Assembly: GCA_031378845.1 (NCBI GenBank)
Contig: JANNES010000020.1
Span: forward strand, 186,001-250,000
Length of the DNA stretch: 64,000 nucleotides
Source of the DNA: JAJNPS01 sp031378845
Lineage (GTDB): Bacteria; Pseudomonadota; Alphaproteobacteria; Rhodobacterales; Rhodobacteraceae
Reading direction: 5' to 3'
Positions 1 to 8,187 of the stretch are shown piece after piece. The notes under the pieces were generated by a model. The model had not been told where the DNA came from. It searched no databases and was given only the letters and a program-made list of their open reading frames with translations. The position numbers and the translations under genes were made by a program. How positions within the stretch are numbered: the stretch's first letter is position 1; the number at the start of each line of letters is the position of its first letter.

Positions 1-222
1 GGTGATCTGGGGATCGCGGTGCTCCCCTGCCTGTTGGGTGACCGCAATCCGGCGTTGCTGCGTTTGTTTCCTGCGGTGGCAAGCGAGACGATCTGGCTGG
101 TCGCGCCAGCCGATACGGGCAGGACAAAGTCCGTGCATCTGGTGCTCGACTTTGTCGCGCGGATTTTCAAAAGCAATGCTGCAGCATTGGGTGGGACGGC
201 CGTGATCGTCGCGAGAATGTAG
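1..222 (+). CDS. LysR-family transcriptional regulator, C-terminal fragment
   Basis: The window opens inside this gene; 73 codons remain before a TAG stop. The visible sequence (GDLGIAVLPCLLGD near the start, then a WLVAP strand) matches the end of the LysR effector-binding domain, where a GDLGIA/LPC stretch and a variable tail close the second subdomain. The DNA-binding half lies upstream and is not visible, so target and effector cannot be inferred. The gene is followed by nearly 400 bases without a convincing intact gene. Confidence 0.75.
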   Translation, partial: GDLGIAVLPCLLGDRNPALLRLFPAVASETIWLVAPADTGRTKSVHLVLDFVARIFKSNAAALGGTAVIVARM

Positions 223-407
223 CCAGCCTGGAGCGCCTTGCGTCGAACTTTGCAGTGACACCGCCCCGCCCCAGAGCGGTGCGCTGGAGAAGTACGGCCC
301 AACGCCCCGACAGGAATTTCTCCGCTCCAAGGTCCGGCCTGTACCCGCCCGACGGGTCCAGAATGCCAGACCGCGGCGGGGGGCGCCTTGCGGTGAATCA
401 ACTGGCC

Positions 408-618
408 TCAGAACGGAATCGGCGGGCCGCTTTGCCGGATCTGAGGGCCCGATGGCGCATTCCAGCGCAACAGCACGATATGCCACCGCGCTGGATCGGA
501 CCTGGCCGCGTAGATGATGCCGTCCACACGTGCTGTTCGACCGCGCGGACACCGGCCAGAACCTGCGCGACATCGGTCGCGAAAACGCTGCGCCAGAACC
601 GGCCCCAAACAGGCAAGG
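408..618 (-). pseudogene. possible decayed RES-domain fragment
   Basis: Downstream of trxB on the same strand, one frame reads DGIIYAARSDPARWHIVLLR and ends in PPIPF, which resembles the C-terminal edge of RES-domain proteins (NAD-degrading toxins of RES-Xre modules). The preceding stretch that would fit, VFATDVAQVLAGVRAVEQH, lies in another frame, so an intact version would need a frameshift. No Xre-type antitoxin is visible. I see nothing else in the gap from 223 to 407. The assignment is weak; this may simply be non-coding sequence. Confidence 0.25.
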
Positions 619-1581
619 TCATTCCGCCGCTTTTAACTCCGTCTCCTGCACGGCCAGAAATTTCTCGGCATCCAGTGCCGCCATGCAGCCCATGCCAGCG
701 GACGTGACCGCCTGACGATAGATGTGATCCGTCAGATCGCCCGCGGCGAACACGCCGGGAATGGCGGTCCGGGTGGATCCAGCCTCGACCTCGACATAGC
801 CGCCTGAATGCAGCGGCAGCTGGTCCTTGACCAGCTCCGAGGCGGGCGCATGGCCGATGGCTACGAAGAACCCCGCGCAGGGAATGTCCGCGACCGCGCC
901 GGTCAGCAGGTTGCGCGTGCGCACCGCAGTGACGCCAAGCGGGGCCTCGTCGCCCAGCACTTCGGTCACTTCGGTGTTCCACACCACGCTGATCTTGGGA
1001 TGCTTGAACAAACGGTCCTGCATGATCTTTTCCGCGCGCAAACTGTCGCGCCGGTGGATCAGTGTCACTTTGGTGGCAAAGTTGGTCAGGAACAGCGCCT
1101 CTTCCACCGCCGTGTTGCCGCCGCCGATCACCACGATTTCCTTGCCGCGATAAAAGAAGCCGTCGCAGGTCGCGCAGGCCGACACGCCAAAGCCCTTGAA
1201 CTTTTCCTCCGACGGCAGGCCCAGCCATTTGGCCTGCGCGCCGGTGGCCAGGATTACGGCATCGGCGGTAAAGGTCATGCCGCTGTCGGCCTTCGCCACA
1301 AAGGGGCGGCGCCTGAGGTCCAAGCTGGAGATGTAGTCGGAGATCACCTCTGCCCCAACGGCCTTCGCATGATCTTCCATCCGCACCATCAGGTCGGGCC
1401 CCTGCACATGGCTGTCGCCGGGCCAGTTTTCCACATCGGTGGTGATGGTCAACTGGCCGCCCGGGACCAGACCCTGCACAAGGATCGGGTTCAGCATCGC
1501 GCGCGCAGCATAAACCGCCGCCGTATAACCTGCAGGACCCGAGCCGATGATCAGAACCCGCGTATGTCGTGTGTCGCCCAT
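619..1581 (-). CDS. trxB: thioredoxin-disulfide reductase
   Basis: TrxB transfers electrons from NADPH through FAD to thioredoxin in the cytoplasm. The 320-residue protein has the usual family length. The FAD dinucleotide site GSGPAG is at about residues 13-18, the redox-active CATC at 136-139, the NADPH site GGGNTAVEEA near 153-162, and the C-terminal FAD-binding GVFAAGDLTD near 285. I chose the ATG at 1581 because it follows a GGGGGA ribosome site; longer upstream starts lack homology. The gene is divergent from an Lrp-type regulator, and the 189-base interval should carry both promoters. Confidence 0.95.
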   Translation of the reverse strand: MGDTRHTRVLIIGSGPAGYTAAVYAARAMLNPILVQGLVPGGQLTITTDVENWPGDSHVQGPDLMVRMEDHAKAVGAEVISDYISSLDLRRRPFVAKADSGMTFTADAVILATGAQAKWLGLPSEEKFKGFGVSACATCDGFFYRGKEIVVIGGGNTAVEEALFLTNFATKVTLIHRRDSLRAEKIMQDRLFKHPKISVVWNTEVTEVLGDEAPLGVTAVRTRNLLTGAVADIPCAGFFVAIGHAPASELVKDQLPLHSGGYVEVEAGSTRTAIPGVFAAGDLTDHIYRQAVTSAGMGCMAALDAEKFLAVQETELKAAE

Positions 1582-1695
1582 ATCGTCCCCCAAAAGCCCG
1601 TCCCGTCGATGTAACGATCTCGCGCAGGCTTTCCAAGCGGCCTTGCGCATGGCCGGTTTGCACGGCGCGAATGGCGGCCCGCCGCACGAATAATG

Positions 1696-1724
1696 TTGCG
1701 CAAGCGCGTAACTTTATTGCGCGA
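1696..1724. promoter_or_regulatory. candidate Lrp-type operator in the trxB/lrp divergent interval
   Basis: Two near-identical octamers, TTGCGCAA (1696-1703, itself a palindrome) and TTGCGCGA (1717-1724), are spaced 21 bases start to start, or two helical turns. They lie about 50-75 bases before the regulator's ATG. Lrp/AsnC proteins commonly bind phased sites in their own promoters, so autoregulation is a reasonable inference. No binding motif is confirmed. Confidence 0.3.
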
Positions 1725-1770
1725 CGGCACCCCATGCCGTAATGAAGCGTCTGAACTTGAGGATGCTGCC

Positions 1771-2271
1771 ATGGCTGGATCAAAACTCGACCCCATCGAC
1801 CGACAGATTCTGGCCGAGCTTCAGGCTGACGGGCGCATGACGAATGTCGAGCTGGCCCACCGCGTCGGCATTTCTGCGCCCCCTTGTCTGCGGCGGGTTC
1901 GGACGCTGGAAGTGGCGGGTTACATCAAGGGTTATCACGCCGACATCGACGCGCGCGAGTTGGGCTTTGAGGTGCAGGTCTTTGCGATGGTCAGGCTGCA
2001 AAGCCAGGCCGAGGCGGATTTGTCGGTGTTCGAGGCGCGCTGCAAGGCGTGGCCTCTGGTTCGCGAATGCCACATGCTGAACGGCGAGATCGATTTCATC
2101 TTGAAATGCGTGGCACCGGATCTGTCCAGCTTTCAAAGCTTTCTGACGGGCGAGCTGCTCAGGGCCGAGAACGTGGCCAATGTCAAAACCAGTCTGGTGA
2201 TCCGCTGTGCCAAGGACGAGCCGGGTCTGCCGTTCGATGTGCTGGAGGCGCGGCTGAAGCGCAACGCCTAG
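1771..2271 (+). CDS. Lrp/AsnC-family transcriptional regulator
   Basis: A 166-residue DNA-binding regulator. The N-terminal helix-turn-helix spans about residues 5-60 (LDPIDRQILAELQADGRMTN, then VELAHRVGISAPPCLRRVRTL), followed by an RAM ligand-binding domain of about 75-150. The start at 1771 follows GAGG and gives the standard family length. Regulators of this family sense amino acids. The neighbour trxB on the other strand is a plausible co-regulated gene, but the ligand cannot be told from sequence. Confidence 0.93.
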   Translation: MAGSKLDPIDRQILAELQADGRMTNVELAHRVGISAPPCLRRVRTLEVAGYIKGYHADIDARELGFEVQVFAMVRLQSQAEADLSVFEARCKAWPLVRECHMLNGEIDFILKCVAPDLSSFQSFLTGELLRAENVANVKTSLVIRCAKDEPGLPFDVLEARLKRNA

Positions 2272-2605
2272 GCTGGCAGCAGCGGACGCATGGGTGGCGA
2301 CCATCGGGGCCATGGAATCAGATAGGCGGCTCCTGTGTGGTGCGCAGAGGTCGCACCGGAGCCGCCTTACCGAGCCTCAATCCTGATCCTGATACACCGT
2401 ACCGGACTTACAGACTGGCCCTGGACCTTGCCCCCGGCCGATCTTCGTAAAAGTATTGATGCCAGATAAGGATATGTTTGTCAAAACCGTGCCGGACTAT
2501 CCGTCAATTGTGCGACAATAGTGGCTTTCGCGCCAAGATTGTATCCTGAATCGCCGCAGAATGCGGCATCGTCGCCGGAGTCGGGACAGTTTGATCGATT
2601 CGAAT
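2272..2605. other. gene-free interval after the Lrp gene
   Basis: This 334-base stretch holds no open frame with protein-like composition. Its only clear structure is the hairpin described separately at 2325-2366. The rest is moderately AT-rich and gives no recognisable promoter or RNA gene. Confidence 0.5.
2325..2366 (+). terminator. strong hairpin 53 bases downstream of the Lrp gene
   Basis: GGCGGCTCC (2325-2333) pairs perfectly with GGAGCCGCC (2358-2366), and inside it GGTGCG (2339-2344) pairs with CGCACC (2352-2357), leaving a five-base bulge and a seven-base loop. Only two T residues follow, so it is not a textbook intrinsic terminator, but position and stability suit transcript 3'-end formation or protection. 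Confidence 0.45.
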
Positions 2606-2761
2606 CTACTTCTGGTTGAGCGTTGGCGGCCGGGGTGCAAGGGCAGTCAAACCGCGTAGCGCGGTCAGGACATGGCGCTGTCCACGGGTCCACGGCAAAG
2701 GTGGCTGCGGCACCGCACTGGCGGTGATGGCGGCCCTTAGCCAACGGCGTTGCTTTTGCAT
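2606..2761 (-). CDS. small basic protein, 51 aa, unknown function
   Basis: The frame starts MQKQRRWLRAAITAS, has PPLPWTRGQR in the middle, and is rich in Arg/Lys and Pro. The ATG at 2761 follows GGAGGG with five-base spacing, one of the best ribosome sites in the window, which is the main reason for calling it. The RRWL...LPWTRG layout looks like short uncharacterised proteins I associate with Rhodobacterales, but I cannot name a family. It has no signal peptide and no membrane segment. It lies alone between the Lrp gene and pgeF. Confidence 0.6.
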   Translation of the reverse strand: MQKQRRWLRAAITASAVPQPPLPWTRGQRHVLTALRGLTALAPRPPTLNQK

Positions 2762-2889
2762 CTTTCCCTCCGTCCAGTCAGTACGGCGCGGTTTGTTCCG
2801 GCCGCGATTGCCGACGATGTGACGCCCGATTGCGGCGGTGATTGGACGGTAGCAGGGGAAGGTTGGGGCAAATCTTTGCGAAATAGGGG

Positions 2890-2917
2890 CATAATGACCG
2901 GATCGGGCCACATTATG
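2890..2917. promoter_or_regulatory. inverted repeat CATAATG-N14-CATTATG
   Basis: Perfect 7-base arms at 2890-2896 and 2911-2917 are spaced two helical turns centre to centre and flank the internal sequence CCGGATCGGG. The site is 129 bases upstream of the small gene at 2606-2761 and 72 bases beyond the pgeF stop. Geometry suggests a dimeric repressor or activator site; the protein is unknown. Confidence 0.35.
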
Positions 2918-2988
2918 GATCAGTCAGAGACGGCGACGCGCGGGAAAACGGATTGCCGTGGATGACGCCGCCGCCTGGAACCGCGCGG

Positions 2989-3738
2989 CTAGAGGCGGAT
3001 CGCCGAGATCAAACGGCCATAATCGGCCGCAGCGGCGTGCGTGCTGCGACGAAACGAATAGAACCGGTCGGCATCCGAATAGGTGCAGTGACGCGTCCAT
3101 TCCGCATGGCCGACCCCCGCCCGCCGCAAACGATGCAGCCCGAACGCGGGCAGGTCAAACAAGTATCGGTCACCGGTTCCAGCGATGAAAAACTGCGCAT
3201 TAGAGGTATTTTCGTCAACAAAGAGCGCAAAGAACTCAGGCCCGACCTCGTAGGCGGGCTGGCTTATCGTGGGGCCGATGACCGCAATGATGCGACCGCG
3301 CCGCGCGCCAAGGCGCTCCATCGCGTCGACCGTCGCCTCCAGCACGCCGTTGGCCACACCGCGCCAACCCGCATGGGCGGCCCCGATGACCCCCGCTGCG
3401 GGGTCTGCAAAAAGCACCGGCTGGCAATCGGCGGTCAGCACGCCCAAGGCAAGTCCCGGCCGGGTCGTGACCATCGCATCCGCATCCGGGCGCGCTTGAA
3501 AGGGGACATCTGCCACCACCACACGCGCCGAGTGAACCTGGCTGAGCGTCAGGAGGTGATCTGGCGCCACGTCCAGCGCGTCGGCGACACGGCGCCGGTT
3601 GATCGTCACGATATCGGTCTGATCCGTCGATCCCGGCCCGCAATTCAGTCCCGCAAACACACCCGAAGACGCCCCACCCTTGCGGGTAAAGAAACCGTGC
3701 CGGACCGGCAGCGAAGGCGATGTCAAAATCTCAAGCAT
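2989..3738 (-). CDS. pgeF: YfiH-family laccase-domain protein (peptidoglycan editing factor)
   Basis: A 249-residue multicopper-polyphenol-oxidase/laccase-domain (DUF152) protein. The metal and catalytic residues of the family are present: His69 in SQVHS, Cys105 in TADC, and His122 in GAAHAGWRG. YfiH/PgeF is reported to prevent misincorporation of amino acids into peptidoglycan precursors, and related proteins act on purine nucleosides, so the exact substrate is uncertain. The ATG at 3738 overlaps the end of the upstream methyltransferase by 8 bases, indicating translational coupling in the lgt operon, a membrane and envelope context. Confidence 0.9.
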   Translation of the reverse strand: MLEILTSPSLPVRHGFFTRKGGASSGVFAGLNCGPGSTDQTDIVTINRRRVADALDVAPDHLLTLSQVHSARVVVADVPFQARPDADAMVTTRPGLALGVLTADCQPVLFADPAAGVIGAAHAGWRGVANGVLEATVDAMERLGARRGRIIAVIGPTISQPAYEVGPEFFALFVDENTSNAQFFIAGTGDRYLFDLPAFGLHRLRRAGVGHAEWTRHCTYSDADRFYSFRRSTHAAAADYGRLISAIRL

Positions 3739-4819
3739 CGGGGTGCGGATCAAATCCAGAGGGTGGCGCTGTGCCGGGGGCGTGAAAGGCGATGGCTTTG
3801 AACAGCGAACCCATTTCCCCACCATGGGTCAAGCGCCGATGTGCGGCATGATGGCTGGCAAGCGCCGGACCGTCCAGACTTTTTGCCAATGCTGCGGTGC
3901 GGGCATCTATCCCGAGGCGGCGCAACAGGTCCCCCTGCGCGGTCAGTCCGGTATGGGGCACCTGCGCCGCGAGGCAGAGCGCCTCGAAATCCACATGCGC
4001 GGTCAGATCGGCCCGCCCCGGACTGTCGAGCGGCTCCTCCACCATGTGATTGCGGACCGCTTGCAAGGTATCGCCCAGCGACCGCCAGCCGCCATAATCC
4101 ACGATCAGCGCGGCCCCGCCAGATCGGCGCAGATGCACCGCGATATCTTGCATCACGACACGCGCCAGCGGGCAGATCTCGACCAGGCTGCCGCGGGGAC
4201 AATCGTCAAAGGGCGGGCCTTGGGGTGGAAAGGCAAGCGGTGGCGACAGGCCAAAGGTCAGCTGACCTTCCATCGCGCCGACAAGCCGTTCGTGCCAGTT
4301 GTCGGCGCGCAGGAACTGACGGATCGGCAAGGCGTCAAAGAACTCGTTGGCGATCAGGAATAGCGGCATCTGAGGCAGCTCTGATGTCGCGGCGACCCAG
4401 TTGGGGTCGACACCAAGGGTCTGGATTTGCCGCGCAAGGGTGCGGGCCTGAACGCCACGCAGGGTTTGCGAGGTTTCCACCAGAACAAGCCGTGCGGCCG
4501 CGTGAAACCCCGCGATCCCGCGTGTTGCGCGCAACAGGTCCGCCATCAGCGTGCCACGCCCGGGCCCAAGCTCTACCAGTGCAAAAGGTGCAGGCGCGCC
4601 TTGATCGATCCAGCTTTGCACAAGGCACAGGCCCAAAAGTTCGCCGAACATCTGGCTGATCTCGGGTGCAGTGGTGAAATCGCCCGCCTGCCCAAAGGGG
4701 TCGCGGGTGGAATAGTAGCCGTGCTCGGGATGCATCAGGCAGTCGGCCATGTAATCGGCCACGGTGATCGGGCCGCCAAGGGCAATCCGGCGCAAGAGAC
4801 CCTCTGCCACGGGCGTCAT
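3731..4819 (-). CDS. class I SAM-dependent methyltransferase, MidA/NDUFAF7 family
   Basis: A 362-residue protein of the COG1565 family, whose mitochondrial member NDUFAF7/MidA methylates an arginine of a complex I subunit. Family marks include HPEHGYYS (about 31-38), GDFTTAPEISQMFGE (about 46-60), the SAM-binding LVELGPGRGTLMADLLR (about 83-99) and ANEFFDALP in the middle. The ATG at 4819 overlaps the lgt stop as ATGA, so the long upstream extension of the frame is rejected. Whether the bacterial protein acts on complex I is inference only. Confidence 0.9.
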   Translation of the reverse strand: MTPVAEGLLRRIALGGPITVADYMADCLMHPEHGYYSTRDPFGQAGDFTTAPEISQMFGELLGLCLVQSWIDQGAPAPFALVELGPGRGTLMADLLRATRGIAGFHAAARLVLVETSQTLRGVQARTLARQIQTLGVDPNWVAATSELPQMPLFLIANEFFDALPIRQFLRADNWHERLVGAMEGQLTFGLSPPLAFPPQGPPFDDCPRGSLVEICPLARVVMQDIAVHLRRSGGAALIVDYGGWRSLGDTLQAVRNHMVEEPLDSPGRADLTAHVDFEALCLAAQVPHTGLTAQGDLLRRLGIDARTAALAKSLDGPALASHHAAHRRLTHGGEMGSLFKAIAFHAPGTAPPSGFDPHPDA

Positions 4820-5697
4820 GCAGGGCGCGCCCGCAGGATGAACCAGAGCCCGACAAGGATCATCGGCAGCGACAGCACCTGACCCATCGTAAGCCCGATC
4901 CCGCCGATCTGAAACGCCAGACCCAAAGGATTGTCGGGCGACACGAAATACGTGTCGGGCTGCCGGACAAATTCGACCAGAAAACGCGCGGTCCCATAAC
5001 CTGCGAAAAACACGCCCATCAATGCCGTGGGACGAGAAAACCACCCGCGCCGCCACGCCAGCCACAAGAGCACCGACCCCAGGATCAGGCCCTCCAGCAG
5101 CGCCTCATATAGCTGCGAGGGGTGACGCGCGCAGACACCCGCCACACCCGCGCAGGTTTGCGCAGTCTCGCCGGGAAAGGCCACGCCCCATGGCAGACTT
5201 GTCGGGCGACCCCAAAGCTCGGCATTGATGAAATTCGCCAGCCGCCCCAGAAAGAGGCCAGCCGGTGCCGCCACCGCCAGCAGATCCCCAAGATGCGGCA
5301 TCGAGATGCCTTCGCGGCGACAGAACCAGAAGGCCGCAAGAACCACGCCCAGAAACCCGCCGTGAAAGGACATTCCCCCTTGCCACACCACCGGGATCTG
5401 CAGCGGATTGGCCAGGTAGTAGGAAGGCTGGTAGAACAGCACAAAGCCGAGCCGCCCGCCCAGAATGATGCCGACAATGATCCAGGTCAGCAGCCGTTCG
5501 GCTTGTTCGGGCCTCATCGGTGCGCTGCCCGGCATCCACAATGTCGCGCGCCGCAACGACACCACGACGATCCGCCAGCCGATCAAGATCCCGACGATAT
5601 AGGCCAGCGCATACCAGCGCAGCGCAAAGGTCCAGGTGCCGATCTCGATCGAAAAGAGGTTGGGCGAGATGTCGGGAAAAGGAATGTAGGACATCAT
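4816..5697 (-). CDS. lgt: prolipoprotein diacylglyceryl transferase
   Basis: Lgt moves diacylglycerol from phosphatidylglycerol to the lipobox Cys of prolipoproteins at the inner membrane. The 293-residue protein has about seven hydrophobic segments and the family motifs SFHGGFLGV, FINAELWGRPT and RHPSQLYEALLEG. I chose the first of two adjacent ATG codons (5697, then 5694), preceded by AAGG; the longer frame upstream is Arg-rich and not membrane-like. It is the first gene of a minus-strand operon with the methyltransferase and pgeF. Several lipoprotein substrates are encoded in this window. Confidence 0.96.
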   Translation of the reverse strand: MMSYIPFPDISPNLFSIEIGTWTFALRWYALAYIVGILIGWRIVVVSLRRATLWMPGSAPMRPEQAERLLTWIIVGIILGGRLGFVLFYQPSYYLANPLQIPVVWQGGMSFHGGFLGVVLAAFWFCRREGISMPHLGDLLAVAAPAGLFLGRLANFINAELWGRPTSLPWGVAFPGETAQTCAGVAGVCARHPSQLYEALLEGLILGSVLLWLAWRRGWFSRPTALMGVFFAGYGTARFLVEFVRQPDTYFVSPDNPLGLAFQIGGIGLTMGQVLSLPMILVGLWFILRARPA

Positions 5698-5860
5698 GAG
5701 CCTTTGTGCAGGGTTGCAAGGGATGTGCCGCGAGCATGCGCAGGTTGTCAACCGCCGGCGGCTGCGGCAATCGCGGGCTTGAGATGGGCGGGTCGGCACC
5801 GCATATAAAGGTCAGGACCAAAAAGTCAGGCGAGATCGCCGCCCACACAGGAGCCACGAT

Positions 5861-6121
5861 ATGCAAACCCGCAACAAGTTCATGGACGACATGAGCCAGC
5901 TGATGACCAACGCCATGGGCGTGGCGCAAGGTGCCAAGACCGAAGCCGAAACCGCGATGAAGGGCTTTATCGACCGGTGGATGGCGGATCGCGATTTCGT
6001 CACCCGCGAAGAGTTCGACGCCGCAAAGACGATGGCACAAAAGGCGCGCGAAGAGAACGCTGCGCTGACCACGCGGATCGAGGCGCTGGAAGCAGCACTT
6101 GCCAAGAAATCCAAGGCCTGA
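5861..6121 (+). CDS. ubiK: UbiK-family accessory factor (BMFP domain)
   Basis: An 86-residue protein with amphipathic and coiled-coil character: an N-terminal helix (NKFMDDMSQLMTNAMGVAQG) and a C-terminal heptad-like stretch (REENAALTTRIEALEAALAK). This layout is the BMFP/DUF526 family, whose Salmonella/E. coli member UbiK helps assemble the ubiquinone biosynthesis complex at the membrane. It is divergent from lgt, which matches the synteny I associate with this order. Assignment is by sequence resemblance and size. Confidence 0.85.
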   Translation: MQTRNKFMDDMSQLMTNAMGVAQGAKTEAETAMKGFIDRWMADRDFVTREEFDAAKTMAQKAREENAALTTRIEALEAALAKKSKA

Positions 6122-6458
6122 ACGGGGACGTCACGCCCCGCAGGCTTTGTGCAAGCTGCTTTGGCGCCTTTGCCTGCCTGATGGGCGGAGTTCACGCGTT
6201 CGTACCGACGCACCCCCCCCGGGGGTCTCTTTTGAGAGACAGCAGCCGACAACCTAAGCGGGAGTTGTCAAAGTTATTTTATCCCAATGGTTTAAGTTGC
6301 GACTTCTCCACAGGAGTTTCGCAAAGAAAGTGCTTTACAGGCTTTCCCTTTGAGAACACCATATCTAGTAAGGGTCTCGTCGGGCAAACGCTGATCCTTG
6401 CCTAATAATCAGCTTCTAGTGGGTTCTCCATAAGGAAGCACGATAACGAGGTCGAGAT
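6122..6458. other. intergenic region with two small inverted repeats
   Basis: The interval holds a C8G5 tract at 6213-6225 followed at once by GTCTCT-TTTG-AGAGAC (6225-6240), a perfect 6-base-arm hairpin. From about 6260 to the next ATG the sequence is clearly more AT-rich than the surroundings and should hold the promoter of the YbjN gene, with a long leader possible. I see no convincing coding frame. Confidence 0.5.
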
Positions 6459-6959
6459 ATGTCTCTTTCCGAAGCGTTCCTGTCGGATGATGTTCATCCG
6501 ATCGACATTGTCGAGTCGCTGGCAGAGCATAATGCCTGGCAATTCGACAGGGTAACGGATGACCAGATCGCGATGGCCGTCGAAGGCCAGTGGCGGACCT
6601 ATTCCCTGACGTTGGCCTGGTCAGCGCAAGACGAGACTCTGCGCCTCATCTGCACGTTCGAGATGGACCCGCCCAGCGATCAGATGCCAAAGCTTTATGA
6701 CGTGATTAACCGCTGCAACGACATGGTCTGGACGGGTGCATTCACCTACTGGACCGAACAAAAGCTGATGGTCTGGCGCTATGGGTTGCTGCTGGCGGGT
6801 GGACAGAGTCCGCTGCCAGAACAGATCGATCGGTTGATTGCTGCCGCCGTTCTGGCCTCGGAACGTTTTTACCCGGCGTTCCAGCTGGCTTGCTGGGGCG
6901 ACCGCAGCCCGGCGGATGCGATGAAAATCGCCATTGCCGAGGCTTATGGCCGCGCCTGA
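6459..6959 (+). CDS. YbjN domain-containing protein
   Basis: A 166-residue cytoplasmic protein of the YbjN family (distantly like type III secretion chaperones in fold). Visible marks are the hydrophobic-aromatic strands LICTFEMDPPSDQ, LYDVINRCNDMVWTGAFTYW and LMVWRYGLLLAGG, and a C-terminal ACWGDRSPADAMKIAIAEAYG typical of the alphaproteobacterial group. It precedes proC by 83 bases on the same strand. Its function is not established; E. coli YbjN affects motility and stress phenotypes. Confidence 0.85.
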   Translation: MSLSEAFLSDDVHPIDIVESLAEHNAWQFDRVTDDQIAMAVEGQWRTYSLTLAWSAQDETLRLICTFEMDPPSDQMPKLYDVINRCNDMVWTGAFTYWTEQKLMVWRYGLLLAGGQSPLPEQIDRLIAAAVLASERFYPAFQLACWGDRSPADAMKIAIAEAYGRA

Positions 6960-7042
6960 TTGGGTGCGTGTCGATCCCCAAGACCCCCATTGAAGCCGCG
7001 CCTCGCGCCGCCTAACCTTTGCCGCGCATGACGGAGGACGGA

Positions 7043-7855
7043 ATGGCGTTGGAACGGATTGCCCGTGAGGGGCTGGTGCTGTTGGGCTGTGGCAAGATGG
7101 GGTCTGTGCTGCTTGCGGGCTGGCTGGCGGCGGGATTGCCCCCCGCCTCTGTCTGGGTGCTGGAGCCGAATGCCTCGGACTGGCTGACGGCAAGCGGCGT
7201 GCATCTGAACCAAGGCGTTCCACCTGCGCCCGCGGTCGCCCTGCTGGCGGTGAAGCCGCAGATGATGGGCGCGGCTTTGCCAGCGCTGCAGGCTTTGGGT
7301 AACGGCAGGACGCTGATCGTGTCGATTGCCGCAGGCACCTCCATCGCGACATTCGAGGCGGTCTTTGGGGCGCGGACGCCGATTGTGCGGACGATGCCCA
7401 ACACGCCCGCCATGGTGGGGCGCGGCATTACAGGGATTTGCCACAATGCCCATGCCGCCCCACAAGATGTGGCATTGGCGCAAGAGCTGATGTCAGCGGT
7501 GGGCGAGGTCGTGCTGCTCGACGGAGAGCATCAGATCGACGCCGTGACCGCCGTGTCGGGATCAGGGCCTGCGTATGTGTTCCACCTGATCGAGGCCTTG
7601 GCAGCGGCGGGTGTGACCCTCGGCCTGTCGCCCGATATCGCGATGCGTCTGGCAAGGGCCACCGTCTGCGGCGCCGGAGAGCTGGCCTATCGCGCACCTG
7701 AAACGGCCGCGCAATTGCGCATCAATGTGACCTCTCCGGGCGGGACGACCGCGGCAGCGCTGGCGGTGCTGATGGACGCCGAAACGGGCTTTCCGCCGCT
7801 GTTGCGCCGTGCCGTCAAGGCCGCCGCCGCGCGCGGTCGGGAGCTTGGCGCATGA
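7043..7855 (+). CDS. proC: pyrroline-5-carboxylate reductase
   Basis: ProC makes proline from pyrroline-5-carboxylate with NAD(P)H, the last step of proline synthesis. The 270-residue protein has the Rossmann motif LGCGKMGSVLLAGW near the start, TMPNTPAMVGRG in the middle and the family signature regions VSGSGPAYVFHLIEA and NVTSPGGTTAAALAVL. The ATG at 7043 follows GGAGG with six-base spacing, preferred over the ATG at 7028 and TTG at 7019. It overlaps csaA by ATGA. Confidence 0.96.
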   Translation: MALERIAREGLVLLGCGKMGSVLLAGWLAAGLPPASVWVLEPNASDWLTASGVHLNQGVPPAPAVALLAVKPQMMGAALPALQALGNGRTLIVSIAAGTSIATFEAVFGARTPIVRTMPNTPAMVGRGITGICHNAHAAPQDVALAQELMSAVGEVVLLDGEHQIDAVTAVSGSGPAYVFHLIEALAAAGVTLGLSPDIAMRLARATVCGAGELAYRAPETAAQLRINVTSPGGTTAAALAVLMDAETGFPPLLRRAVKAAAARGRELGA

Positions 7856-8187
7856 CCATCACCTATGATGATTTCGCAGCGGTGGATATCCGTGTGGGCC
7901 GGATCACGCGGGCCGAACCTTTCCCTGAGGCGCGCAAACCTGCGATCAAGCTCTGGGTCGATTTCGGGGCCGAGATTGGCGAAAAGCGGTCGTCGGCCCA
8001 GATCACGCGGTATTACCAGCCCGACGCGCTGATCGGACGGCAGGTGCTGGCCGTGGTGAACTTTCCGCCGCGCCAGATCGGCAGGGTAATGTCCGAAGTG
8101 CTGGTGCTGGGACTGCCGGATGCAGAAGGCGAGGTCGTCCTGATCGGCCCGGATCACGACGTTCCCTTGGGAGGAAAACTGTTTTGA
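7852..8187 (+). CDS. csaA: CsaA-like tRNA-binding-domain protein
   Basis: A 111-residue stand-alone OB-fold tRNA-binding domain. It has the hallmark start YDDFAAVDIRVGRI, the loop ARKPAIKLWVDFG, and the C-terminal VNFPPRQIGRVMSEVLVLG. CsaA proteins bind tRNA and have been linked to chaperone and secretion functions in Bacillus; the role in proteobacteria is unclear. It sits between proC and a hydroxyacid dehydrogenase with 4-base overlaps on both sides, so the three are probably one transcript. Confidence 0.92.
   Translation: MTITYDDFAAVDIRVGRITRAEPFPEARKPAIKLWVDFGAEIGEKRSSAQITRYYQPDALIGRQVLAVVNFPPRQIGRVMSEVLVLGLPDAEGEVVLIGPDHDVPLGGKLF

Noticed and set aside
6213..6225. C8G5 tract as a sequencing error or frameshift site
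   Set aside because: It lies outside coding sequence, so no reading frame depends on it and an error cannot be judged.
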